DNA of 64,000 nt, taken from NCBI GenBank assembly GCA_018401015.1, contig JAGYLP010000002.1, forward strand, positions 1-64,000, written 5' to 3'. The notes beneath the pieces are model-generated. The model searched no databases, had not been told where the DNA came from, and worked only from the letters and a program-made list of their open reading frames with translations. The DNA is from Bacteroidales bacterium (lineage in GTDB: Bacteria; Bacteroidota; Bacteroidia; Bacteroidales; M50B96). Both the position numbers and the translations under genes were made by a program. Below, one piece after another: positions 18,006 through 26,374 of the stretch; the first letter of the stretch is position 1; every line of letters begins with the position of its first letter.

Positions 18006-18773
18006 ATGAAATTAAAACTACACTCCTTTACAGCAAAATTTACCCTTCCGGGAATCCTTTTGTTCCTTTTCTCCTTCTGGCTTTTGCCAGCGGAAACCTA
18101 TGCACAATGTACGCCCGACCCTTCTTGTGTCGATACGGAACAACCGGGGCAAATTTGTCCGGAGGTTCTTCCCAATGGTTTGCTCAATACGTATTACGAA
18201 CAAGTGATTACGGTTATTCCGCCCGATAGTGCCGAAATTGCCGGGAATGTTATTTACCTCTCAGCAATTCAGCTCTCCTATATCAATAACCTGCCTCCGG
18301 GGCTAAACTACGAAGCCAACGTTGCCAATAGTATTTTTCCTGTAGGAGACAGCTATTGTGTTAAAGTATCCGGAACTCCTACTCAAGCTGGTAATTTCCA
18401 ACTAGCTATTGGCGTAATTCCCCATATCGGAGGCGTTCCTTTTGCCATCGGACTTACCGAGGATACTACGCTCAGTATTCAAATCGATGAAACCATGTCG
18501 GTCGCTAATCTAACCAAACCAGGTGAACGGTTCCGGGTTTCTCCTAATCCTTTCACCGATTTTGTTCAACTGCAGCACATTCCCACCTCTCAATCCGATT
18601 GGACCTTCGAGGTTTATAATGCTATCGGACAATGCATGCTTACAAAAAGGATTCCCGCCGGGCAAACACAAGCAACTGTTCAAATGGATAATGGTCTGCA
18701 GAAACAGCAGTTTTTATTCTATCGCTTAAAGTCTGAATCTACCCAGTATTCGGGGAAACTGATGCGCCGTTGA
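18006..18773 (+). CDS. Small secreted protein with T9SS type A sorting domain
   Basis: The 255-residue protein has a signal peptide ending near ETYAQ. A cysteine-bearing region follows (CTPDPSC, GQICPE, SYCVKV) with an Ig-like 'LPPGLNYE...GTPTQAGNFQLAI' pattern. A C-terminal domain from about residue 178 (VSPNPFTDFVQL...VYNAIGQ...QKQQFLFYRL...YSGKLMRR) matches T9SS type A sorting domains. The mature domain is unknown. Its position, translationally overlapping a TonB-dependent receptor gene (TTGA), suggests it handles the receptor's ligand at the surface; this is inference. Confidence 0.8.
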   Translation: MKLKLHSFTAKFTLPGILLFLFSFWLLPAETYAQCTPDPSCVDTEQPGQICPEVLPNGLLNTYYEQVITVIPPDSAEIAGNVIYLSAIQLSYINNLPPGLNYEANVANSIFPVGDSYCVKVSGTPTQAGNFQLAIGVIPHIGGVPFAIGLTEDTTLSIQIDETMSVANLTKPGERFRVSPNPFTDFVQLQHIPTSQSDWTFEVYNAIGQCMLTKRIPAGQTQATVQMDNGLQKQQFLFYRLKSESTQYSGKLMRR

Positions 18774-21046
18774 AGTTCATAGCTTATACTCTCCTCCTTT
18801 TTTTCCTGGCTTTTAGCTTAACGTCCTTAGGGCAAACTACTATGCTGAATGGTCGGGTTATCGAAAAGGGAGGTAAAATCCCGCTTACGGGAGTACATGT
18901 GTTTGTCGATTCGGAAACCGGCACGGTGACCGATGCCGATGGTCTTTTCGAACTGGTTTTGCCCTATGGCAACTATCAATTGCATGCGCGATTTATAGGG
19001 TATGAAGATTATCTTCTTAAACTGGATTGTTCCGCTCCCAATCAAGTGCTCGATATCGCGCTTAAGCCGGCAAACCAGCAATTATCCGATGTCGTGATTT
19101 CTGCCGGTAAGGCAACAAACCGGCGTTCCGATGTAGTGATCAGCATGGAAGTGATTAAGCCGGATTTGATTGAAATTGTTCCGGTTACCAACATGGAAGA
19201 GGCTATGCGAATTATTCCGGGTGTCAATGTAGCCGACGGGCAAGTTAGCATTCGGAGTGGAGCAGGGTATAGCTACGGAGCCGGAAGTCGGGTAATGGTG
19301 CTCTTCGATGGAATGCCCTTACTATCGGCCGATGCAGGCGACGTAAAATGGACCTTTCTCCCGCTCGAAAATCTAGAGCAAGTAGAGGTAATCAAAGGAG
19401 CCAGCTCATCGCTCTATGGAAGTAGTGCGTTGAATGGAATCATCCACTTTATTCCTGCCTGGCCAACACCTAATCCGGAAACAAAGCTCTCCTACATGCA
19501 GGGTTTTTACCTCGCTCCTGCTCGTAGCGAAACGCAGTGGTGGGGAAATGAAACGCTTACCTACCAGTCTCTTAGCTTGTCCGATTCCAGGCAAATCAAC
19601 CGAGTCGATCTCATCTCGGAACTCTCTTATTTCTCCGACGAAGGATATCGTACCTTTAATAACCAAGAGCGTTTGAATGCTCACGTCAAATTCCGCTATC
19701 GTCCCCAAAAAATTGAAGGATTGATGCTCGGTGCCGGTTTTCTGTTCTCTGATCAATCTTCACGAGAATTTTTTTTCTGGAAAAATGCTCAGGAAGGAAT
19801 CTTTCAGCAAGATTCAGCCAATGCAACCTTGACTCACTCTACCCGCTTTACGATCGACCCCTTCGTAAATTATCATTATCGGAATTGGCAGCATAGCTTG
19901 AAGGCCCGCCTTTTCTATAACCGAAACGATATTAGCGATAACTCCATGGACAACGAGTTCAACTCCGTGTTCATGGAATATTTGTCAACCCGAACATTTA
20001 AGCCAGGTACTCGGTGGGTGTCTGGCATTCATTTTACCAATGCGAATATTTTATCTCGTCTCTACGACAATCATCACAGTGCAAACCTTGCTTTCTTTTC
20101 TCAGTGGGAACAATTGTTTTTCGAACGGCTGCGGGTAACTGCCGGTCTTCGAGTAGAAATGTTTAAGCTCGACCGCGATCGGGAAATTTCTAATCCACTT
20201 GGTCGAATCGGAATCAATTATTTGCTTCTCCCCGGAGGAAACCTAAGAGCCTCCTTTGGTCAGGGTTTTAGATACCCTACGGTAGCTGAAAAATTTACCA
20301 GAACCCAACTGAGCGGATTGCTGGTTATGCCTAATCCTCACATTTTACCCGAATCGGGTTGGAATCTCGAAATTGGCTACCGACAGGAATTTCCGTTAGG
20401 ACAAGGTGCTGGTTATGTCGATGTTGCTGCTTTCCAAACTCAATACCATCAAATGATGGAGTATAGTTTTGGAGTAGTCGATTCGGTAACTTATTTGCCC
20501 ATCTACGATATCGCGCAAATGGGCTTTCATCCCCTCGGATTTCAATCGCAAAATGTAGGAGAAGCAAGAATCAATGGATTTGAAATAACTTCGGGTGCGA
20601 CCGGATCATGGGGAGATTTTTCCTGGCAAGGATTGGCCGGATATACCTACACACTTCCGGTCGATTTGAATACCGATTCCACCTATCTCGTCCAGAAATC
20701 CGATGAAACCTCCATCCTTAAGTACCGATTCAAACATGCAATCAACTTCAGCTCTCAATTATCCTTCCGAAGTTTCTCGCTAGGATATACCTTAGTTTAT
20801 AATAGCCACATCGAAGCCATTGATCGATTCTTTGAGTTAGGTCTCGTTTTACCCGGACTGGCGGAGTATCGCGATGAAAATAGACACGGCAATTTAATCA
20901 TGGACCTGAGTGCTAGTTATCGGTGGACAGATCGACTCGAGGTATCTGTTATTCTCAAAAACCTGGCTAATCGAGAATACATGATTCGGCCGGGTGACAT
21001 CGGTCCGCCTCGTAATCTCATGATAAAGGTGAGCGCTATGCTTTAA
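18770..21046 (+). CDS. TonB-dependent receptor (TTG start)
   Basis: The 758-residue outer-membrane receptor has a signal peptide (KFIAYTLLLFFLAFSLTSLGQ), a CarboxypepD_reg-like domain (residues about 25-105), a plug domain (VTNMEEAMRIIPGVNV...VEVIKGASSSLYGSSALNGII) and a 22-strand-type barrel ending NLMIKVSAML. Length and layout fit siderophore, haem or cobalamin receptors rather than SusC; the ligand is unknown. The start must be TTG at 18770, overlapping the upstream stop (TTGA): the first ATG (18842) lies beyond the signal peptide. Its stop overlaps the rsgA stop on the other strand by 4 bp. Confidence 0.92.
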   Translation: MKFIAYTLLLFFLAFSLTSLGQTTMLNGRVIEKGGKIPLTGVHVFVDSETGTVTDADGLFELVLPYGNYQLHARFIGYEDYLLKLDCSAPNQVLDIALKPANQQLSDVVISAGKATNRRSDVVISMEVIKPDLIEIVPVTNMEEAMRIIPGVNVADGQVSIRSGAGYSYGAGSRVMVLFDGMPLLSADAGDVKWTFLPLENLEQVEVIKGASSSLYGSSALNGIIHFIPAWPTPNPETKLSYMQGFYLAPARSETQWWGNETLTYQSLSLSDSRQINRVDLISELSYFSDEGYRTFNNQERLNAHVKFRYRPQKIEGLMLGAGFLFSDQSSREFFFWKNAQEGIFQQDSANATLTHSTRFTIDPFVNYHYRNWQHSLKARLFYNRNDISDNSMDNEFNSVFMEYLSTRTFKPGTRWVSGIHFTNANILSRLYDNHHSANLAFFSQWEQLFFERLRVTAGLRVEMFKLDRDREISNPLGRIGINYLLLPGGNLRASFGQGFRYPTVAEKFTRTQLSGLLVMPNPHILPESGWNLEIGYRQEFPLGQGAGYVDVAAFQTQYHQMMEYSFGVVDSVTYLPIYDIAQMGFHPLGFQSQNVGEARINGFEITSGATGSWGDFSWQGLAGYTYTLPVDLNTDSTYLVQKSDETSILKYRFKHAINFSSQLSFRSFSLGYTLVYNSHIEAIDRFFELGLVLPGLAEYRDENRHGNLIMDLSASYRWTDRLEVSVILKNLANREYMIRPGDIGPPRNLMIKVSAML

Positions 21047-21975
21047 TAAGCTTTTCGGTACTTGTCGTTGTCGTCGTAAAAAATCTTCAGGTAATTCTCG
21101 TAACGCAACACATGGATTTTGCCCTCTTCCACAGCGGCTCTTACCGCACAATTCGGTTCATGGGTGTGTGTGCAGTTATTGAACTGGCAACGACTGGAGT
21201 ACTGAAATATTTCCCTGAAAAAATGCCCGATCTCTTCCCGCTGGAAGTTATATACACCAAAGCCTTTAATGCCCGGTGTATCAATTAAATATCCGCCTTG
21301 TTCCAAGGGATACATTTGGGCAAAAGTTGTCGTATGCTTCCCCTTGGAATGATAGTGAGAGATGTGATCGGTTTTCAGTGTTAACCGCGAATCAATTGCA
21401 TTGGCTAAACTCGATTTGCCCACTCCGGAATTTCCCGTAAAGAGACAAATTTTGTCGCGCATCCGTCCTTTAATCCCTTCTAACGATTCCGCTTCGTATA
21501 TCGAACTTCTATGACAAGGATAACCCAATGGCTCGTAGATTGAGATCAATTCCTCCATCGCTTCGCGATCTTGCTCATCCATCCGATCCGTTTTATTGAT
21601 GATGATGTCGACCGGAATGCGATAAGCTTCGGCTGTTGCCAAAAAGCGGTCGATGAAACCGGGTGGGGTGCTGGGATGTGAAATGCTCAAAACCAGAAAG
21701 GCTAAATCGATATTCGCTGCCAGGATGTGTGTCTCTTTCGATAAATTGGAGGATTTCCGAATAATGTAATTCTTCCTCTCGTGGATTTCAGTAATTAACC
21801 CGGTTATTTCTCCTGCATCCAAACGGTAACTTACCCGATCGCCTACAGCAATCGGATTAGTGCTCCGTAATCCGGAAATTTTAAACTTCCCTTTGAACGC
21901 ACAATCGATTACTTCGCCTGCGCTGTTCAGCACTTTGTATCGATTACCCGTCGATTTTATTACAAGACCTTCCAC
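21043..21975 (-). CDS. rsgA: Ribosome small subunit GTPase RsgA
   Basis: RsgA is a circularly permuted GTPase that assists 30S maturation. In the 310-residue protein the G4 motif (INKTD) precedes the P-loop (GNSGVGKSS) and G3 (DTPGIKGFG), as expected for the permutation. An N-terminal OB-fold and a C-terminal zinc site (CQFNNCTHTHEPNC) are present. It converges with the receptor gene; the stops overlap by 4 bp, leaving no room for separate terminators. Confidence 0.96.
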   Translation of the reverse strand: MEGLVIKSTGNRYKVLNSAGEVIDCAFKGKFKISGLRSTNPIAVGDRVSYRLDAGEITGLITEIHERKNYIIRKSSNLSKETHILAANIDLAFLVLSISHPSTPPGFIDRFLATAEAYRIPVDIIINKTDRMDEQDREAMEELISIYEPLGYPCHRSSIYEAESLEGIKGRMRDKICLFTGNSGVGKSSLANAIDSRLTLKTDHISHYHSKGKHTTTFAQMYPLEQGGYLIDTPGIKGFGVYNFQREEIGHFFREIFQYSSRCQFNNCTHTHEPNCAVRAAVEEGKIHVLRYENYLKIFYDDNDKYRKAY

Positions 21976-22021
21976 GCAGTTTTTCTAAGAAATAAATCGA
22001 TTTTCTTGTTTTAGGCTGATG

Positions 22022-22052
22022 CTTGCCCGCTTGTTAATTGCTGTTACTTTTG
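22022..22052 (+). promoter_or_regulatory. Promoter of the exonuclease III gene
   Basis: CTTG (22022-22025) is followed after exactly 19 nt by TACTTTTG (22045-22052), a full -7 match. The leader would be about 40 nt. Confidence 0.6.
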
Positions 22053-22097
22053 TACAATTCAAAGCCTGCAAATATTTGAAAAAAACGATAATACCCA

Positions 22098-22862
22098 ATG
22101 AAAATAATTTCTTTTAATGTAAACGGAATTCGTGCTGCTATGTCGAAAGGCCTGGTTGAATGGTTAACAATGGAAAATCCCGATGTGCTTTGTCTTCAGG
22201 AAACCAAAGCTCAGCCTGAACAAATTGACTTAGATCCACTTAAAGAAGCCGGATACCACGCTTATTTTCACTCGGCCGTGAAGAAAGGATACTCCGGTGT
22301 CGCGATCTTAGCTAAAACAGCACCCGATCAACTGGTCATTGGGATGAATCATCCGGCCTACGATGCCGAAGGGCGAATTTTAAGAGCCGACTGGGGCGAT
22401 GTATCCGTGCTGTCTGCTTATTTCCCTTCTGGTTCTCAGGGAGATGAACGCCAGGCTTTTAAGATGCAGTTCCTAGCCGATTTCTTACCCTGGCTCACGG
22501 ATTTAAGAACAGAGCGCCCGCAACTCATCCTCTCCGGCGATTTAAATATTTGTCATAAACCAATCGATATCAATCACCCGGAAAAACATCAAAAATCCAG
22601 TGGGTTCTTACCCGATGAACGCGCTTGGATGGATGAACTGGAACGCTCCGGAATGGTGGATACTTTCCGCGTCTTCGACTCATCGTCACATAAATACTCC
22701 TGGTGGAGTTATCGTTCCGGGGCCAGACAAAAAAATCTAGGTTGGCGAATCGACTATCACTGGGCTTCCCAGAATCTTGTCGATAAACTCCTCTCAGCAG
22801 GGATTCTTTCCGATGTCAACTTTTCCGATCATTGCCCTGTTGTCCTGGAGTTAAAACCTTGA
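22098..22862 (+). CDS. xth: Exodeoxyribonuclease III / AP endonuclease
   Basis: This enzyme cuts DNA at abasic sites and trims 3' blocks in base-excision repair. The 254-residue protein has the endonuclease/exonuclease/phosphatase motifs in order: SFNVNGIRAA, LCLQETKAQ, SGDLNICH, WRIDYHWAS and FSDHCPVVLEL, with the metal-binding Glu and catalytic Asp/His. It has its own promoter. Confidence 0.96.
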   Translation: MKIISFNVNGIRAAMSKGLVEWLTMENPDVLCLQETKAQPEQIDLDPLKEAGYHAYFHSAVKKGYSGVAILAKTAPDQLVIGMNHPAYDAEGRILRADWGDVSVLSAYFPSGSQGDERQAFKMQFLADFLPWLTDLRTERPQLILSGDLNICHKPIDINHPEKHQKSSGFLPDERAWMDELERSGMVDTFRVFDSSSHKYSWWSYRSGARQKNLGWRIDYHWASQNLVDKLLSAGILSDVNFSDHCPVVLELKP

Positions 22863-22932
22863 TTCAGTATTTTTATTAAACCGGACAACTTATTCGCCCA
22901 ACAACTTGTCTTCCCAAAAATCCTAAAAGCGA

Positions 22933-23508
22933 ATGCTTGATGATCGACACTTTATCAAAGATTGCATCGAGAATAAGCCGGGAGCAATAGATCGCTTGTA
23001 TAAACGATATGCTCCGATGCTTTTTGGTATTTGTTTAAGGTATGCCGCATCAAATCAAGAAGCAGAAGACATTCTTCACGATGGATTTGTGAGAATTATG
23101 AAACACCTCCGTGAATTTCGAGGGGAAGGATCCTTCGAAGGTTGGTTGAAAAAAATTATGGTGAATACAGCAATTAATCAGTACAGAAAAAATCAGGCAG
23201 GGTTTGGAGTGGTCTCACTCGACGATTATCACCATGCTCCTTCGCACGAGGATGACCTCGTCGATCAAATCGCGGCTCAAGAACTTTTTGCACTGGTAAG
23301 CGCGATGCCCGAAGGATACCGACAAGTATTCAACCTGTTTGCAATCGAAGGATATCGTCATAAAGAAATTAGTGAAATGCTTGGAATTAGTGAAAGCACC
23401 TCCAAAACCCAATTCCTAAAAGCAAGAAAATACCTCATACAGCAGCTAATGCAGTTAAAGTCCATGGAAATGGATTCGTATAAATCTAAAAGGGATGCCC
23501 ACGAATGA
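22933..23508 (+). CDS. ECF-type RNA polymerase sigma factor
   Basis: The 191-residue protein has sigma region 2 (AIDRLYKRYAPMLFGICLRY...AEDILHDGFVRIMKHLREFRGEGSFEGWLKKIMVNTAINQYR) and region 4 (ALVSAMPEGYRQVFNLFAIEGYRHKEISEMLGISESTSKTQFLKARK). It lacks regions 1 and 3, as ECF factors do. The stop overlaps the next start by 4 bp (ATGA), so it is made together with the membrane protein at 23505, the likely anti-sigma partner. Confidence 0.93.
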   Translation: MLDDRHFIKDCIENKPGAIDRLYKRYAPMLFGICLRYAASNQEAEDILHDGFVRIMKHLREFRGEGSFEGWLKKIMVNTAINQYRKNQAGFGVVSLDDYHHAPSHEDDLVDQIAAQELFALVSAMPEGYRQVFNLFAIEGYRHKEISEMLGISESTSKTQFLKARKYLIQQLMQLKSMEMDSYKSKRDAHE

Positions 23509-25172
23509 AAGAAGATAAGGAGTGGCTGGGTAGGCTGAATGATAAGCTTGGAAGCATGGAGTTTAATCCTCCTGAACAGGTGCTGGCAAAACTTGAACGG
23601 GAATTTACTGTACCAAAAGAATCTGCTTCCTCATCATCATTCAAAACAAAGATATTTGTCGCCGGAGCACTTCTCCTTCTTGGGGTAGCGACTTATTTCT
23701 GGTGGCCTTCAACTACTCTTCAACCCTCTGAACCGACTGGCTCAATCGACTCTCAAAGTTCTCATAATCACAATTTGCCCCAATCAATCATTGTAGATAC
23801 TACCTCCAACGTATCGAATTTGCCTCCTACTGAGTCGAATGCGTCGACTGAACCATCTCACTATCCTAAAAATCTACGGCTAGCTCCTGCCTATGCCGGT
23901 AACGATACGGTAATCTGTGGAACAAGCTATCAATTAATGGCAGCTAAGCAAAACAAAAAGGCCAATGCTTATTGGAAAACGGACAATGCCGGGGTAAGTT
24001 TCCTATCCAAAACGGAGGACCTTCCACATCACGATCCCAATGCGATTATTCAGGTCGAAAATCCTGGTGAAGTAGTCCTTTATTGGGTAGAAGAGATGGG
24101 GGAAAATGTGGTAAGCGATCCGATTCGAATAGAATTTCGCTTGCTCACCGCTGAACCACTCGCCGATGAACGGCAGGTTTGCGGAATGGAATTGAAACTC
24201 CCAATCGATTTTGCTCAAGGACAGCTATGGGTTTCCTCACCGTTGAGCCTGGATACCTTAACGACCGGGGAATTGAGTGTTAAAAGCCAAATGCCGGGTG
24301 ATTTTTACCTATACCGTACCTTAGAAGATGGTACTTGCCTCCTAAAGGATTCGATGCAATTGAAATTTCTTGAGCTACCACTTGCTCAACTTCTACTTCC
24401 GCAGGCGCCGAAATGCTCGTATGACAAGGTGCTCATTCAAGCTTCTTATCATGCCGAAAATTATTATTCATGGAGCTTTGGTCGCCTCGAGACCAGTCAG
24501 TTTAATGAGTATTCCTACGAAGTGCAATGGCTCGAAAGGGCTCAGAAACCTACGGTTCACCTGGAGGTAACTAGTCCCAATGGATGCAAGTCTGTCGATA
24601 GCCTGCAGATCGATTTCCCCGAATCGATCGAGGCCTCCTTCGAAATGGCTCTCGAACAGGAATCCGCCCCCACCATGGCCTATTTTACCAATCGAACCAC
24701 CCTTGGCGGAAGAGAGGTTTCTTTAGATTCTTTCGAGTATCACTGGGAATTTGGCGACGGAGAAGGCTCGCATCTGGAACACCCCGACCACTTGTACAAG
24801 AATCCAGGAACCTACGCTGTTCAGTTAGTTGCCAAAAATCATGAGAATTGTGTGGATACCTTCCAATTGGAAGAGCTAAGTCTAATCACTGAGAATACTT
24901 TGGCCATTGCTAAGTTTTTTACGCCCAATGGCGACAATAAAAATGATGTCTTCGATTTTCAGGCCGATCACATCGATCAATTCATCGCTATCATTTTAAA
25001 TGCATCAGGTGAAAAGGTGTATCAATGGAGCAAAGGAGAACCCGGGTGGGATGGGACCTTGCCAGGTGGAAGTCCTGCTGCAGAAGGAAGTTACTACTAT
25101 GTGATTCGCGGTATCGACCAATTCGGAAATGCATTTGAAACTCCGGGATTGGTTTACCTCATCCGAAATTAA
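23505..25172 (+). CDS. Putative membrane anti-sigma factor with PKD and gliding-motility/T9SS-type C-terminal domains
   Basis: The 555-residue protein starts with about 48 cytoplasmic residues containing a short helical motif (WLGRLNDKLGSMEFNPPEQVLAKLE). This resembles the N-terminus of small Bacteroidota anti-sigma factors (xKLxxxExxPPxxVWxxI). One membrane span follows (about residues 50-67, IFVAGALLLLGVATYFWW) with no clear signal peptidase site after it. The periplasmic part has a Ser/Thr/Pro linker, Ig-like regions with cysteines, a PKD domain (YHWEFGDGEGSHLEHPDHLYKNPGTY) and an end (KFFTPNGDNKNDVF...GWDGT...GSYYYVIRG) matching the gliding-motility-associated C-terminal domain, a T9SS type B sorting signal. 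The overlap with the sigma gene supports an anti-sigma role; this is inference. The stop overlaps the Rieske-like gene's stop. Confidence 0.75.
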   Translation: MKEDKEWLGRLNDKLGSMEFNPPEQVLAKLEREFTVPKESASSSSFKTKIFVAGALLLLGVATYFWWPSTTLQPSEPTGSIDSQSSHNHNLPQSIIVDTTSNVSNLPPTESNASTEPSHYPKNLRLAPAYAGNDTVICGTSYQLMAAKQNKKANAYWKTDNAGVSFLSKTEDLPHHDPNAIIQVENPGEVVLYWVEEMGENVVSDPIRIEFRLLTAEPLADERQVCGMELKLPIDFAQGQLWVSSPLSLDTLTTGELSVKSQMPGDFYLYRTLEDGTCLLKDSMQLKFLELPLAQLLLPQAPKCSYDKVLIQASYHAENYYSWSFGRLETSQFNEYSYEVQWLERAQKPTVHLEVTSPNGCKSVDSLQIDFPESIEASFEMALEQESAPTMAYFTNRTTLGGREVSLDSFEYHWEFGDGEGSHLEHPDHLYKNPGTYAVQLVAKNHENCVDTFQLEELSLITENTLAIAKFFTPNGDNKNDVFDFQADHIDQFIAIILNASGEKVYQWSKGEPGWDGTLPGGSPAAEGSYYYVIRGIDQFGNAFETPGLVYLIRN

Positions 25173-25606
25173 TTATACACTCTCAAGGTATAGCCATCGA
25201 AATAGGTGCGATATCGTTTTAAAGGATAAGTGGCCACTCCTTCGCTGACAGATCCATCCAGTAATAGAAATTTTGTTCCACAACAGGCTGTATCGACTGC
25301 GAACAGTTTTGTTTCATCCACATACACCTTGCAGTTTTCATTTACATCGTGGGTACAAGTGCGATCGTAGGCAGCAAATTCATCTTGCGAAATTCGATAG
25401 ATAATGATGCCATTCACCCCACCGGTTACCGTAAGTGAATTCCCGGGAATGGTAAGCGAATTGAACTCCGGATCCATCAGCCTGATACTGAAATCGACAT
25501 AAACATTTGGGACAACCTGATGTGCTGAATCGCAGGCATTTAAGGTGAAAAGTATAAGCGAAATGCCAAGGATATACCGAATAAATTGGAAGGAAAAAGT
25601 TTTCAT
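25169..25606 (-). CDS. Rieske-like lipoprotein with an altered second metal box
   Basis: From the ATG at 25606 the protein has 145 residues: a lipoprotein signal (ILFTLNAC, lipobox Cys25), then a Rieske-like fold with box 1 CTHDVNENC (Cys84, His86, Cys92) and box 2 ACCGTKF (Cys108-Cys109). In classic Rieske proteins box 2 is CPCHGS; here the first Cys is Thr and the His ligand is Cys. A normal 2Fe-2S Rieske cluster is therefore doubtful. It is probably anchored in a membrane facing the periplasm. The frame is open to 25696, but the lipoprotein signal begins at 25606. Function unknown. Confidence 0.7.
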   Translation of the reverse strand: MKTFSFQFIRYILGISLILFTLNACDSAHQVVPNVYVDFSIRLMDPEFNSLTIPGNSLTVTGGVNGIIIYRISQDEFAAYDRTCTHDVNENCKVYVDETKLFAVDTACCGTKFLLLDGSVSEGVATYPLKRYRTYFDGYTLRVYN

Positions 25607-25717
25607 TCGGAAGGGTGTAAGAAACATGAAAAAAAGCTTAGTTTTAGTAATCTTAAATCTATTATTGTAACGCAATAAGGATTCAACTAGTATCAACCGC
25701 TAAAATACGATAAATAC

Positions 25718-26254
25718 ATGGCCGATTTCGACTTTAGTACGATTATTTACCTCCTGCTAATCGCGCTGGTATCCATATTTGGGAACCGAAAAAAGAAGCG
25801 TAAACTCGAAGAGCGCAAGCTTCAAAGAGAGCAAAATCCTTACAAGCAACCGGAGAAAGAGTCCGATTCGTTCTATTCTATCATCGAACAGCTCGAAAAA
25901 GACTGGTTGAAAGAAGAAGAACCTGCACCTGAAAGAAGGCAAGCAGCTTCCAATCAGTTTGTACGCGATGCGGCAATGCCCGATATCGAGGAATTTGAAG
26001 AAGAGAAAGCAAACATTCCCCCGGAAGAACAAAGCCTTGCGTCGGAATATGCCCAGTTCACGAAAGACAAAGAACAGAAATATGCGGATTATTTCGATGG
26101 CGAAGGTCGTGTTAAAATAGACCGAACCATCCATCAAGTAGTCACGGATAAGAAAAGGAAACCTGCTGCAAAAAAAGGGTTTAAAGGCTATAAAAACATC
26201 GATCTGCGACGAGCGGTCGTGTACAATGAAATCTTGAATCGACCACAGTTTTAA
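25718..26254 (+). CDS. Hypothetical membrane-anchored charged protein
   Basis: This 178-residue protein has one N-terminal membrane span (FSTIIYLLLIALVSIFG, residues about 6-22), followed by a strongly basic stretch (NRKKKRKLEERK) and a long Glu/Lys-rich cytoplasmic tail, probably helical. The C-terminus (KGYKNIDLRRAVVYNEILNRPQF) is the least low-complexity part and looks like a conserved end motif. I do not recognise a family. It is divergent from the Rieske-like gene and upstream of the receptor triad. Confidence 0.7.
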   Translation: MADFDFSTIIYLLLIALVSIFGNRKKKRKLEERKLQREQNPYKQPEKESDSFYSIIEQLEKDWLKEEEPAPERRQAASNQFVRDAAMPDIEEFEEEKANIPPEEQSLASEYAQFTKDKEQKYADYFDGEGRVKIDRTIHQVVTDKKRKPAAKKGFKGYKNIDLRRAVVYNEILNRPQF

Positions 26255-26314
26255 CTATGTTTTATAAGCATTTATCCGTGTTAAAAAATGTTATGGGTCG
26301 ATATGGATAATTGC

Positions 26315-26322
26315 TATATTTA
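26315..26322 (+). promoter_or_regulatory. Candidate -7 box (TATATTTA) of the receptor triad
   Basis: TATATTTA differs from TAnnTTTG at the last base. A TTATG at 26291-26295 sits at about the -33 position but is not a good match. The leader to the ATG at 26375 would be about 48 nt. Confidence 0.35.
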
Positions 26323-26374
26323 CGGCCGCTTAAGGTCAGATTAACTAAATATTAATATAAGTAAACGATACATT

